Shown here: one piece after another, positions 33,239 through 41,310 of the stretch
Layout of the letters: every line of letters begins with the position of its first letter
How positions within the stretch are numbered: the first letter of the stretch is position 1
Made by a program: the position numbers and the translations under genes
Source: Oscillospiraceae bacterium
Lineage (GTDB): Bacteria > Bacillota > Clostridia > Oscillospirales > Acutalibacteraceae
Reading direction: 5' to 3'
Assembly (NCBI GenBank): GCA_902774035.1
Contig: CACYHA010000005.1
Span: 16,768-80,767 of the forward strand
DNA: 64,000 nucleotides
The notes under the pieces: model-generated
Seen by the model: the letters and a program-made list of their open reading frames with translations, nothing else
Told to the model about the DNA's origin: nothing
Databases searched by the model: none

Positions 33239-34810
33239 TTAATAGTTGTCGGGCAGGTCGTTTTCCAGAAGAATGACCTTCTTTTTGTCGCCCGTGTTCA
33301 GCGCATAGACGCGCGTGAGCGCTTCCTCGATGGAATCCGCAACGAAGATCTTCGCCTCGTCGAAGCCCGCGTCCAGCAGACCCGCCTTGATCGGCACGGC
33401 CTGCCGCTGGCCGACCAGCGCAACGAAGTCGCAGACCGCGGCGGCGTTCGCGCCGAACTCACGGTTCAGCGTCTCCTGCTGCTCGCCGAGCTCGACCATG
33501 CCGGGCGTGACAAGGATCCGGTAGCCGTCAAACAGGGCGAAGGTCTCCAGCGCGGCCTTTGTGCCGCTGGGGTTGGAGTTGTAGGCGTCGTCGATGATCG
33601 TCGCGCCGTTCTTTTCGCTGAGCTCCAGGCGGTGCGGCACGCCCTCCAGCTTGCGCACCTGCCCCTTCAGGTCGCGCAGCGGGATGCCGAGCTTGTTGCT
33701 GACGGCGATGGCGCCGGTGATGTTCAGCACATTGTGGCGGCCGAGCAGCCGGGTGGAAAAGCGTTCGCTTTCGCCGTTCGGCGCGGTCACGGTGAACGCC
33801 GTGCCCCGGTCGGAGACCGAAACGTCGGTTGCGACATAGTCGCCCTCGCCGCTGAGAGAATAGGCGATGAAGGGACGTTCGCAGCCGTGCTCGCGGATGT
33901 TTTCGTCGTCGCCGTTGAGAAAGAGCATCCCGTCCGCCGGCAGAGCGTCCGCCAGCTCAAACTTTGTTTTTTTCACCGCATCCAGCGTTTTGAAGGACTC
34001 CAGATGCTGGGGGCCGATGGAGGTGATGACGCCGTGCTGCGGATGTACGATGTTGCACAGCTCCTTGATGTCGCCGACCCACTTTGCGCCCATTTCGCAG
34101 ATGAAGATCTCGTGGGTGGCGCGCAGCGAGCCGCGGATGGTTTTGACCACGCCCATCGGGGTATTGTAGCTTTCCGGCGTCATGAGTACATTGAATTTTG
34201 CGCGCAAAAGGGTGTTCAGAAAGTATTTTACGCTCGTTTTGCCGTAGCTGCCGGTGATGCCGATGATTGTCAGATTGTCGCAGGCGGCAAGCAGGCGTTT
34301 CGCGTCGCGGGTATAGTAGGCGTTGACGGAAAGCTCCACGGGCTTGTTGATGAGATTCGCCAGCAGCACCATGAACTCGCTGATGAAATAGAGACCCAGC
34401 AGGAAGATCAGAGCGATCGTCTCGTGGTGGTCCGGAATGAAGACCGCGGCGGAGACGATGATGACAGCCGCCGTGAGCACGGCGATCGTGACGAACATAC
34501 GCTTGACGCGCGGCGTATAGACCAGCGGCTTTTTGCCCTTGCGCGGCCACTCAAACGGAATGGCAATGAGCAGCAGCAAAAAGCAGAGGAACAGTTTGAT
34601 GTTCACATTGAACGGGATCAGCGCGATGACGAGCATCAGAACCGCCATCATATTGTGCGGCAAAAAGCGGCCGAAATTCTGGCGCAGCCATTTGAAGTGC
34701 GTGTCAAAGCGATAGGAGTTGAGCTGGAAAAAGTGCATGGAGTCCAGAATGGATAGCATATAGACCACGCCGAAGGTGATGACACACAGCAGATAAAGCG
34801 AAAACGTCAT
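33239..34810 (-). CDS. Membrane-anchored MurF-like ligase (UDP-MurNAc-tripeptide D-Ala-D-Ala ligase)
   Basis: 523 residues. Instead of a MurF N-terminal UDP domain, residues 1-160 form about four to five hydrophobic helices (FSLYLLCVITFGVVYML; IKLFLCFLLLLIAI; VTIAVLTAAVIIVSAAVFI; IALIFLLGLYFISEFMVLLA). The Mur ligase centre follows: IGITGSYGKTSVKYFL (ATP loop near 190), ICEMGAKWVGDIKELC, SIGPQHLESF, LLGRHNVLNITGAIAV and IIDDAYNSNPSG, the last being typical of MurF. The neighbouring ddl makes its D-Ala-D-Ala substrate. Whether this is the only MurF or an extra ligase cannot be seen here. Confidence 0.9.
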   Translation of the reverse strand: MTFSLYLLCVITFGVVYMLSILDSMHFFQLNSYRFDTHFKWLRQNFGRFLPHNMMAVLMLVIALIPFNVNIKLFLCFLLLLIAIPFEWPRKGKKPLVYTPRVKRMFVTIAVLTAAVIIVSAAVFIPDHHETIALIFLLGLYFISEFMVLLANLINKPVELSVNAYYTRDAKRLLAACDNLTIIGITGSYGKTSVKYFLNTLLRAKFNVLMTPESYNTPMGVVKTIRGSLRATHEIFICEMGAKWVGDIKELCNIVHPQHGVITSIGPQHLESFKTLDAVKKTKFELADALPADGMLFLNGDDENIREHGCERPFIAYSLSGEGDYVATDVSVSDRGTAFTVTAPNGESERFSTRLLGRHNVLNITGAIAVSNKLGIPLRDLKGQVRKLEGVPHRLELSEKNGATIIDDAYNSNPSGTKAALETFALFDGYRILVTPGMVELGEQQETLNREFGANAAAVCDFVALVGQRQAVPIKAGLLDAGFDEAKIFVADSIEEALTRVYALNTGDKKKVILLENDLPDNY

Positions 34811-34823
34811 AAAGCTTTCCCCC

Positions 34824-35591
34824 TCACGAAATGTTCATGAACGAAGCGATCACGCGCAAAAAGCGCTGCGGCTGTTCCAAAAACGAAAAGTGACCGGCGC
34901 CCTCAAAGGTGACAAGCGCGCTTTCCGGCATCAGCTTTTCCATCGTCTGTCCGTCGGAGAGCGGCGTGGCGGTGTCGGCTGTGCCCCAGATCAGCAGCGC
35001 GGGACATTTCACGCACGGCATCAGGTCGCACAGATCCTCGTTGACCACCTTGACCAGCGTTTCACGCATCACCGGCGAGGCGGCGTTGTAATCCGCCGAA
35101 CCGTTGCGGCGGCGCATGGACTCCATCAGATGCGGAAAGACCTTTTCCATTTTATCCTTGGAGACCACGTGCTTGACGGCGCTGTAGACGCCCTCCTTGG
35201 CGCGGCGCAGCGCCGTTTTTTCGGGCTTGACCCCGGCGGAATCCACAAGGATGACCTTTTCCACCGTGAACGGCAGCGCGCGCGCACACAGCTTGATGAT
35301 GACGCGGCCGCCGAAGGAATGGCCCAGCAGGGTGATGCTGTCAAATTCGTAGTCCTTCAAAAAGTCCAGGACAAAATCCACATAGGCGTCCACGTCCCAG
35401 GCCTCGGGCGGCTCCTGACTCTGTCCGTGGCCGGGCAGGTCGAGCGCGAGGACCCTGTATTTTTGAGAGAGCAGCGCGATCGTATCGGCAAACAGGTCGA
35501 TGTTTGCGCCCCAGCCGTGCAGCAGCAGAACAAGCTCACCCTCACCCTCGCAGATATAATTGATTCTCAGACCGTTGAGTTCTTTTGTCAA
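34824..35591 (-). CDS. Alpha/beta hydrolase heading the MurF-like/ddl operon
   Basis: 255 residues, cytoplasmic. LLLHGWGANIDLF (oxyanion), TLLGHSFGGRV (Ser), IWGTADTATPL (Asp) and EGAGHFSFL (His) complete the triad. The family includes haloperoxidase-like and ester hydrolases; the substrate is unknown. The start is a TTG (35589-35591) with AGGGGGAA 8 bases upstream; no ATG is available near the N-terminus. It is 13 bases from the MurF-like gene, so the three genes are one operon; a role in cell-wall or lipid ester metabolism is possible. Confidence 0.88.
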   Translation of the reverse strand: MTKELNGLRINYICEGEGELVLLLHGWGANIDLFADTIALLSQKYRVLALDLPGHGQSQEPPEAWDVDAYVDFVLDFLKDYEFDSITLLGHSFGGRVIIKLCARALPFTVEKVILVDSAGVKPEKTALRRAKEGVYSAVKHVVSKDKMEKVFPHLMESMRRRNGSADYNAASPVMRETLVKVVNEDLCDLMPCVKCPALLIWGTADTATPLSDGQTMEKLMPESALVTFEGAGHFSFLEQPQRFLRVIASFMNIS

Positions 35592-35638
35592 GAAAGGTTC
35601 CCCCTGAAATTAGATTTTCACTGATATTTACGCATAAC

Positions 35639-35674
35639 TATGTGTAGTATAGCACATACTGAAAATAATTTCCA
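35639..35674. promoter_or_regulatory. Divergent promoter region with a dyad
   Basis: Minus-strand TATACT (35646-35651), with TGGAAA (35669-35674) 17 bases away, starts the hydrolase-MurF-ddl operon. A dyad TATGTG-8-CACATA (35639-35644 and 35653-35658) spans the -10 box and could be an operator shared with the divergent rubrerythrin gene. Confidence 0.45.
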
Positions 35675-35728
35675 CCACATTGGAACAATTTTTCAAAAAA
35701 CAACCTATTTTTTTCAGGAGGTACCCCT

Positions 35729-36265
35729 ATGGAACTCAGAGGAAGCAAAACCGAACTTCATCTGCTCGCCGCCTTTGCCGGAGAATGTCAGGCCAGAAGC
35801 AAGTATGATTTTTTTGCGGAAAAGGCGAAGCAGGACGGCTATGAGGAGATTTCCGGCATTTTCAAAAAGACGGCCGACAACGAAAAAGAGCACGCCGCGC
35901 TCTGGTGGCGGCTGCTTTCCGGCGGCGCGGGCGAAACGAAGGACAATTTGCAGAACGCCTGCGGCGGCGAACACCACGAATGGACCAAAATGTATCCCGA
36001 ATTCGCCGGTGACGCCCGGGACGAGGGCTTTGAGAGCATCGCGGTGCTGTTTGAGGAGGCCGCGCGGGTGGAGCAGAGCCACGAGGCGCGGTTCCAGGCG
36101 CTGTTCGACGCCCTGGAAGCGCAGCAGGTGTTTTCCAGGCCGCAGGCCGAAACCTGGGTCTGCACGAGCTGCGGCCACGAGCACTACGGCAACGAGGCGC
36201 CGTCCGTCTGCCCGCTTTGCGGAAAAGCGCAGGCGTATTTTGCGATCAAAGTCGTGAATCAGTAG
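35729..36265 (+). CDS. rbr: Rubrerythrin
   Basis: Non-haem iron peroxidase that detoxifies hydrogen peroxide in anaerobes. 178 residues. The four-helix bundle carries the di-iron Glu/His ligands in FAGECQARSKYDFFAEKA, TADNEKEHAALWW and EEAARVEQSHEARF. A rubredoxin domain at the C-terminus has CTSCGHEHYG and CPLCGKAQAYF (two CxxC). AGGAGG lies 7 bases before the ATG. It is a strong sign of an anaerobic lifestyle. Confidence 0.96.
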   Translation: MELRGSKTELHLLAAFAGECQARSKYDFFAEKAKQDGYEEISGIFKKTADNEKEHAALWWRLLSGGAGETKDNLQNACGGEHHEWTKMYPEFAGDARDEGFESIAVLFEEAARVEQSHEARFQALFDALEAQQVFSRPQAETWVCTSCGHEHYGNEAPSVCPLCGKAQAYFAIKVVNQ

Positions 36266-36425
36266 TCGGCGGCCGGCATTCATTTTCCCCCACCTCATCC
36301 ACCGCAAGCGGTCCCCCTTCTCCGCCGGCGGGGAAAGCTCCGGCGGTTTCCATTCATTTTTATAAAAAAGCGAACGTGCAAAGCCCTCTCCGGCGCCAAC
36401 GGGCGGCTGAGGAGGGCTTCCTTCT
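36266..36425. repeat. Palindrome-rich intergenic segment
   Basis: Contains CCTCATCC and TTCTCC blocks, an inverted repeat CCGCCGG/CCGGCGG (about 36330-36357) and the terminator hairpin below. It resembles short intergenic repeats of gut Clostridia, but only one copy is in this window. Confidence 0.35.
36381..36419 (+). terminator. Terminator after rubrerythrin
   Basis: AAGCCCTC pairs with GAGGGCTT around a GC-rich loop of about 23 bases, followed by a T-rich stretch. Confidence 0.6.
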
Positions 36426-36477
36426 TTCGTGCGAACGGTTGTTGCACTTTTCACAAAAAACAGGAAGAGAATTGTAC

Positions 36478-36506
36478 TTGCAAAGCGGCGAAAAACGTAG
36501 TATAAT
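36478..36506 (+). promoter_or_regulatory. Promoter of the secreted hydrolase-like gene
   Basis: TTGCAA (36478-36483), 17-base spacer, TATAAT (36501-36506). Confidence 0.8.
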
Positions 36507-36559
36507 AATTATATTAAAATGTATTAATGTTTCATGAAACCGAAAAGGAGTACATAATC

Positions 36560-38149
36560 ATGAAGAAACTGTCAAAAGTCCTGGCGCTGCTGCTGAGCGC
36601 GCTGGTGCTGCTTTCCCTTGTGACACCGACGTTTGCCGAAGAACGCTCCGGCCGCAATGTCCCGAATATCCACATCCGCGGCATGGCGGGTGACATCGTC
36701 AACGCTGAAGGCGAAGAGATCGACAACCGCGCCTTCCCCGAAGGCGGCCTCGCGGGCATGGTCAAAGACTGTATGCCCTCGTTTTTGAACGCGCTGAAGG
36801 AGGACACCGACGAAGCGTGGGACGCTTACCGCGCAAAGCTGTTCCCGGCAGTGAAAGGCTGCTTCGGCCCCATGTGGCTCGACAAGAACGGCGAAGCCTC
36901 CGACGGCTCCTATCAGCGTTTCAACTGGCGGCGCGAACCCGTGACCGACAACCGCGGCCCGGACGGCTACGGCTTTGACAGCTATCCGATGGTCTGCGAC
37001 TGGCGGCTCGATCCCTTTGTCAACGCCGACGAACTGAACGACTACATTCAGGAGATCAAGCGCGTGACCGGCAGCGACAAGGTCAACATCGACGCCCGCT
37101 GCGAGGGCGCGAACATTCTTGCGGCCTATCTTGCGAAATACGGCTATGAAGATCTGCACTGCATCCAGTTCTATTCCCCCACCCTTTACGGCGCCGAGCT
37201 TGCGGACGGCCTGTTCAGCGGCAACATCCACATTGACGGCGACGCGCTGGCGCGCTACAAGGACGTCAAATTCAAAATCGAAGACGAGTTGACGAATGAA
37301 CTGGTGAACGCCATTCTGGAGTTCGCAGGCGACACCCTGCTGCTGGACGTCACGGCCTTTTCTCTGGATCTTCTGTTCATGAAGCTCTATGGCGAAGTCA
37401 TCGCGCCGCTGGTGCGCGAGACCTACGGCACATTTCCGGGCTTCTGGGCCATGGTGTCGAAAAAGAACTACTCCGCCGCGCGCAAAGGCATCTTCAAGGG
37501 CTGTGAGGACGAATATGCCGGTCTGATCGAAAAAGTCGAACACTACAACAAAGACGTGCGCCAGCATCTGGACGAACTGCTTCTCGGCGCAAAGAAAGCG
37601 GGCGTTCCGGTCGCCGTGTTCTGCTATTACGGCGACTATCAGGTTCCGCCGATCACCGAAAACGCCAATGAGCTCAGCGACAACACCATCATTCTCAAGA
37701 ACACCTCTCTCGGCGCGACCACGGCGAAATACGGAAAAACGCTTTCTGCCAAACAACTCAAAAAAGCAGCGGAAAACGGCACAGACAAATATATCTCCCC
37801 GGACAAGATGGTGGACGCCTCCACCTGTCTGTTCCCCGACACGACATGGTTCATCTGGGATTGCCCGCACGAGCTCTTCCCGGATTACATCTTTGACCGG
37901 CTGGCGGAATTCTATTATGCCGACGGAGACATGACCGTGTTCAGCAATCCCGATTTCCCGCAATACCTGATCGCGCATACCGATCCGGAGGATTCCGACG
38001 TCGGCTATCTGGAACCGATGACGGACGAAAACGCCCCGACGATCAACGCGCCGTCGCGCAACATCCGCACCGTGGACTGGAAGGATATGATCTTCCGTCT
38101 GCTGAAAGCGATCTGGGCGTTCTTCACAAACTGGCTGAAAAACCGGTAA
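36560..38149 (+). CDS. Secreted alpha/beta-hydrolase-like protein with a Cys elbow
   Basis: 529 residues from ATG 36560 (AAAAGGAG upstream). Signal peptide at 1-26 (VLALLLSALVLLSLVTPTFA). NIHIRGMAGDIV resembles an oxyanion segment, and KVNIDARCEGANILAAYLAKYG contains a nucleophile-elbow-like ARCEG, with Cys181 where Ser is usual. The C-terminus (LLKAIWAFFTNWLK) is amphipathic and may attach to the membrane. The triad partners are not assigned. No close family is recognised; lipid or ester hydrolysis is only a guess. Confidence 0.7.
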   Translation: MKKLSKVLALLLSALVLLSLVTPTFAEERSGRNVPNIHIRGMAGDIVNAEGEEIDNRAFPEGGLAGMVKDCMPSFLNALKEDTDEAWDAYRAKLFPAVKGCFGPMWLDKNGEASDGSYQRFNWRREPVTDNRGPDGYGFDSYPMVCDWRLDPFVNADELNDYIQEIKRVTGSDKVNIDARCEGANILAAYLAKYGYEDLHCIQFYSPTLYGAELADGLFSGNIHIDGDALARYKDVKFKIEDELTNELVNAILEFAGDTLLLDVTAFSLDLLFMKLYGEVIAPLVRETYGTFPGFWAMVSKKNYSAARKGIFKGCEDEYAGLIEKVEHYNKDVRQHLDELLLGAKKAGVPVAVFCYYGDYQVPPITENANELSDNTIILKNTSLGATTAKYGKTLSAKQLKKAAENGTDKYISPDKMVDASTCLFPDTTWFIWDCPHELFPDYIFDRLAEFYYADGDMTVFSNPDFPQYLIAHTDPEDSDVGYLEPMTDENAPTINAPSRNIRTVDWKDMIFRLLKAIWAFFTNWLKNR

Positions 38150-38252
38150 ACCATTCGCGGGCAGATCCGTCAAGCGCAGCAAGGGCCGGAGAACCGGCTC
38201 GCTTGCGGAGCTGAAAGTCCCAGCATTTCAAGCAACCAAAACAACAGCGAAA

Positions 38253-38288
38253 AGGACGCTTTCCGGGGGATCTCTCGGAAAGTGTCCC
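38253..38288 (+). terminator. Terminator after the secreted hydrolase-like gene
   Basis: AGGACGCTTTCCG pairs with CGGAAAGTGTCCC (mismatch in the middle), followed by TTTTT. Confidence 0.8.
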
Positions 38289-38350
38289 TTTTTGTTTTTG
38301 AAAGACACTTTTCAAAAAGCTCTTTTCGCGCAGCCTTCGCTGCGCCGAGG

Positions 38351-38443
38351 GCGGCGGCGGGCTCCCTCGTGCAGCCGCACGAGGGAGCTGTGCGCGAAAG
38401 CGCACAGCGCCGCGCGGCCGGGGCTGCGCGGGCCCGCCGCCGC
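38351..38443. repeat. Three-hairpin GC-rich element, copy R3
   Basis: Perfect 12-bp outer stem: GCGGCGGCGGGC (38351-38362) with GCCCGCCGCCGC (38432-38443). Inner hairpins: 38362-38387 (CTCCCTCGTGC), 38388-38407 (CTGTGCGC, GAAA loop) and 38408-38431 (imperfect, CCGCGC arm). Flanking hairpins: GCGCAGC (38328-38345) and GCACGGC (38449-38465). It fills the gap before the next promoter; no gene is seen there. Confidence 0.88.
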
Positions 38444-38564
38444 GTTTCGCACGGCGCAGCCGTGCGAGAAAACAAGCTGCGCTGCCGCTTTGTTTTGCAG
38501 CTCGCTCCGTTACACGCCGCATCCCGGAAAATCGCGACGACGTGCAGTTTTTTCCGAACCCGGC

Positions 38565-38593
38565 TTGACGGTTCGCGGGAAATATTGTAAAAT
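38565..38593 (+). promoter_or_regulatory. Promoter of the 38628 gene
   Basis: TTGACG (38565-38570), 17-base spacer, TAAAAT (38588-38593). Confidence 0.7.
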
Positions 38594-38627
38594 AGAGATG
38601 CAATCACACAAAGAGGAGTTTTAGAAC

Positions 38628-39302
38628 ATGGAGAATGTGTTTTCCGGTGAGATCCTGAACATCACACCGTTCAAAAAAGGCTTTGTTTTCGCGGCGAAGA
38701 AGCCGACGTCCGACGGCAGGCTCGTTGCGCAGTTTTACGGTTATGACGCGGTGAACGACAAATTCGTCCATATCAAAAAGAGCGTCTATCTCAAGGTCAA
38801 GTTCGGTTTTGAGTTTGAGGACATCGCCGCCCAGCTCGGCGACTATGTCTCCTGCGACGTGGGCGTGCTCGGCGACGGAAAGATCATGGCGATCTTCCCG
38901 AACGGCGAATACAACATCTTCAACACCGACGGTTCGCTGAATGTCTCGTCGCTTTTGACCTACCACGGCTCCCCCGTCTGCGACATCGCCGCGGATGGCG
39001 CCTACATCTGGTGCGTGGTGCCGAACGAAAACTGCGTGGTGAAATACGCTCCGCGTGAAGGCCGCATTCTGCTGCGCGTCGGCGGCGGAGAAACCACGGC
39101 GTTTGAGCACCCCTGCGCCCTGACGCTGATCGGCAACACGCTGTACATCTGCAACCAGGGTTCCTACAAGGTGCGCACACTGAACATTCAGACCAACACC
39201 GTGCGCGATTACCGCGTGTTTGACGAAAAGGTCTATAAATATCTCAACATCGGCGCAAAAGAATTCGTCTGGCTCAAGTCCGGTCTCTATGAATTAGACT
39301 GA
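38628..39302 (+). CDS. Hypothetical protein, beta-rich
   Basis: 224 residues, no signal peptide or membrane segment. Repeated strand-turn-strand pieces (GRLVAQFYGYDAVNDKFVH, GKIMAIFPNGEYNIF, AYIWCVVPNENCVVKY, NTLYICNQGSYKVRTLN) suggest a small beta-propeller, as in NHL or SMP-30-like folds, but it is too short for a full one. No family is recognised. GAGGAG lies upstream of ATG. It ends 13 bases before the carboxylesterase and should be co-transcribed with it. Confidence 0.65.
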   Translation: MENVFSGEILNITPFKKGFVFAAKKPTSDGRLVAQFYGYDAVNDKFVHIKKSVYLKVKFGFEFEDIAAQLGDYVSCDVGVLGDGKIMAIFPNGEYNIFNTDGSLNVSSLLTYHGSPVCDIAADGAYIWCVVPNENCVVKYAPREGRILLRVGGGETTAFEHPCALTLIGNTLYICNQGSYKVRTLNIQTNTVRDYRVFDEKVYKYLNIGAKEFVWLKSGLYELD

Positions 39303-39315
39303 GGAGGTCGTTCCC

Positions 39316-41175
39316 ATGAAGTTTAAAAAAGCGTTTCTTGTGTTTTTCGTGCTGTTCGCCGTGTTCTTTGCCGTGCTGCTGGAGCTCGGCAAAAACACCC
39401 TGTTCGGCTGGTTCCTCGGGCTTTTGCTGTTCGCGCTGTTTCTTGTGCTGCACGGCAAATCACTTGTGCAAAAGAAATGGCCGCTGCGTCTGCTGAGCTG
39501 GGTGCTGTTCACTGTGCTGCTCGCCTGCGCGTTCAAGCTCAGCGCACCGCCGGAAAAACAGGTCCCGGCCGTTGATGTGAGGCATCCCGCGCAGACTGAG
39601 ATCGTTTCCGTTGCGCAGGGACAGGTGCGCGGTGTGAAAACCAGAGACGAAAGCGTGGAGGTCTTTGCCGGCATCCCCTATGCGAAGCCTCCGGTGGGCG
39701 AGCTGCGCTGGAAAGCGCCCCAGCCCGCAGAAGCCTGGAGCGACGTACGCGAATGCGACACCTTCGCCCCCATGAGTATGCAGACGCGCAACCACCCGAT
39801 CTATGACACCCTCATGCAGCTTGTGGGCTTCCATCGCTTTGCGATCACGCCCAAAGACAATTACGTCGGCGCCATGAGCGAAGATTCCCTGTATCTGAAC
39901 ATCTGGCGGCCTGCAAAAACTGACGAAAAAACGCCGGTGCTGTTCTTCATTCACGGCGGCTCCCTGACCAGCGGCCAGACCGATTATTCCGAATACAACG
40001 GCGAAGCCCTCGCCCAAAAGGGGATCATCGTCGTCAACTGCGCCTACCGTCTGGGCGTGTTCGGTTATTACGCCAACGAGGAGCTCCAGTTGGAGGACGA
40101 GCACGGCACCACCGGCAACTACGGCCTGCTGGATCAGATCGCAGCCCTGCAGTGGGTGCATGACAACATTGCGGCCTTCGGCGGCGACCCGGACAACATC
40201 ACCGTGGCCGGGGAATCCGCAGGCTCTTCCAGCGTGAACGCCGTTTGCGTTTCTCCGCTGGCGAAGGGACTGTTCAAACGCGCCATTGCCGAAAGCAGCG
40301 GCATTTCCGGCCGGGCGCCGTACCACACCTTCCGCAGCCTGCCCGAAGCTTTGAAAACGGGCAAAAGCATTCAGGAGGAGTTCGGCGCCGCAAACATCGA
40401 CGAGCTGCGCAAGGTGCCTGCGGAAGAGCTTGTGAAGACCAAATTCAACAACAGCGCCATGTGCGCGGACGGTTACGCGATCGTCGAGCAGCCCTACTAC
40501 ACCTATCTGAAAAAGGAAAACAACGAGGAAGCGCTGCTGAACGGCTTCAACGCCCACGAGTGCGATGTGTTCACCTTTATGCAGAAGGTCGGCGCCGACA
40601 ATTATGAGGAGGCGATCTCCGAGGTTTGCGGCTCCCACGCCGCAGAGGTCGCAAAGCTCTATCCGCCCGAAGCGCAGCCGAAAGCCTATTCTCTCGCCCT
40701 TGTGGAAGCCGGCGGCGACGCCAAGGGCAGCTTCAACAAGGTCGTTTCCGCCGCCTGGTTCAGCTACAGCCACTATGTCTGGTCCAACGCCGTCGCGGAC
40801 GAATCAAAGCCCGTGTATCTCTACTATTTCACAAAGGACAACGGCAGCCTCGGCAGCAACCATGCCGGCGAACTGCCTTACGCCTACGGCAACCTGCGCT
40901 TCCACAGCAGGCTCTATGACGACACGGACTTTGCCCTTTCCGAAACGATGCAGAACTACTGGGTGAACTTTGTGAAGACCGGCGACCCCAACGGCGAAGG
41001 ACTGCCGGAATGGCCGCGGTTCAACGAAGACCGCACCAAGGCGATGGAACTCGGCGCAGACGTCGCCGTCACCGATCTGCCCGACCGGGCGCTGTTCGGG
41101 ATCCTGGATCTCTATCAGGAGGAGGAACTGGAAAAGCGCATAAAAACCGCAGCAGAGGTAATCCCTGAAAACTGA
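39316..41175 (+). CDS. Type-B carboxylesterase, membrane-anchored
   Basis: 619 residues. Two hydrophobic N-terminal helices (about 6-48 and 58-78) anchor it. The esterase domain begins AQGQVRGVKTRDESVEVFAG and IPYAKPPVGELRWKAPQPA, typical of type-B carboxylesterases. LFFIHGGSLTSGQ is the oxyanion hole; the nucleophile is the Ser in TVAGESAGSSSVN. AHECDVFTF and ANHAGELPYAYG (the latter as SNHAGELPYAYG) supply the acid and His regions. The substrate is unknown; the outside location is inferred from the helices. Terminator at 41198-41220. Confidence 0.88.
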   Translation: MKFKKAFLVFFVLFAVFFAVLLELGKNTLFGWFLGLLLFALFLVLHGKSLVQKKWPLRLLSWVLFTVLLACAFKLSAPPEKQVPAVDVRHPAQTEIVSVAQGQVRGVKTRDESVEVFAGIPYAKPPVGELRWKAPQPAEAWSDVRECDTFAPMSMQTRNHPIYDTLMQLVGFHRFAITPKDNYVGAMSEDSLYLNIWRPAKTDEKTPVLFFIHGGSLTSGQTDYSEYNGEALAQKGIIVVNCAYRLGVFGYYANEELQLEDEHGTTGNYGLLDQIAALQWVHDNIAAFGGDPDNITVAGESAGSSSVNAVCVSPLAKGLFKRAIAESSGISGRAPYHTFRSLPEALKTGKSIQEEFGAANIDELRKVPAEELVKTKFNNSAMCADGYAIVEQPYYTYLKKENNEEALLNGFNAHECDVFTFMQKVGADNYEEAISEVCGSHAAEVAKLYPPEAQPKAYSLALVEAGGDAKGSFNKVVSAAWFSYSHYVWSNAVADESKPVYLYYFTKDNGSLGSNHAGELPYAYGNLRFHSRLYDDTDFALSETMQNYWVNFVKTGDPNGEGLPEWPRFNEDRTKAMELGADVAVTDLPDRALFGILDLYQEEELEKRIKTAAEVIPEN

Positions 41176-41197
41176 AAAACGGAATCTGACAACACAA

Positions 41198-41220
41198 AAC
41201 CGGAAGGAGCCCCTTCCGGT
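41198..41220. terminator. Terminator after the carboxylesterase gene
   Basis: AACCGGAAGG pairs with CCTTCCGGTT; T runs on both strands, so it also suits the minus strand. Confidence 0.9.
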
Positions 41221-41282
41221 TGTTTTTATTGACGGATGTTAAATGATTGCTGTCTATCTTCACAGCGCGGGCTTTTTACCTT

Positions 41283-41310
41283 TCCACTGTCCACTGTTCA
41301 CTGCCCACTG
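41283..41310. repeat. 7-base periodic repeat, site 4
   Basis: TCCACTG, TCCACTG, TTCACTG, CCCACTG: four heptamers directly adjoining the stop codon of the sugar kinase gene. Confidence 0.8.

Noticed and set aside
31940-34756. 938-residue open frame on the plus strand
   Set aside because: Antisense shadow across ddl and the MurF-like gene.
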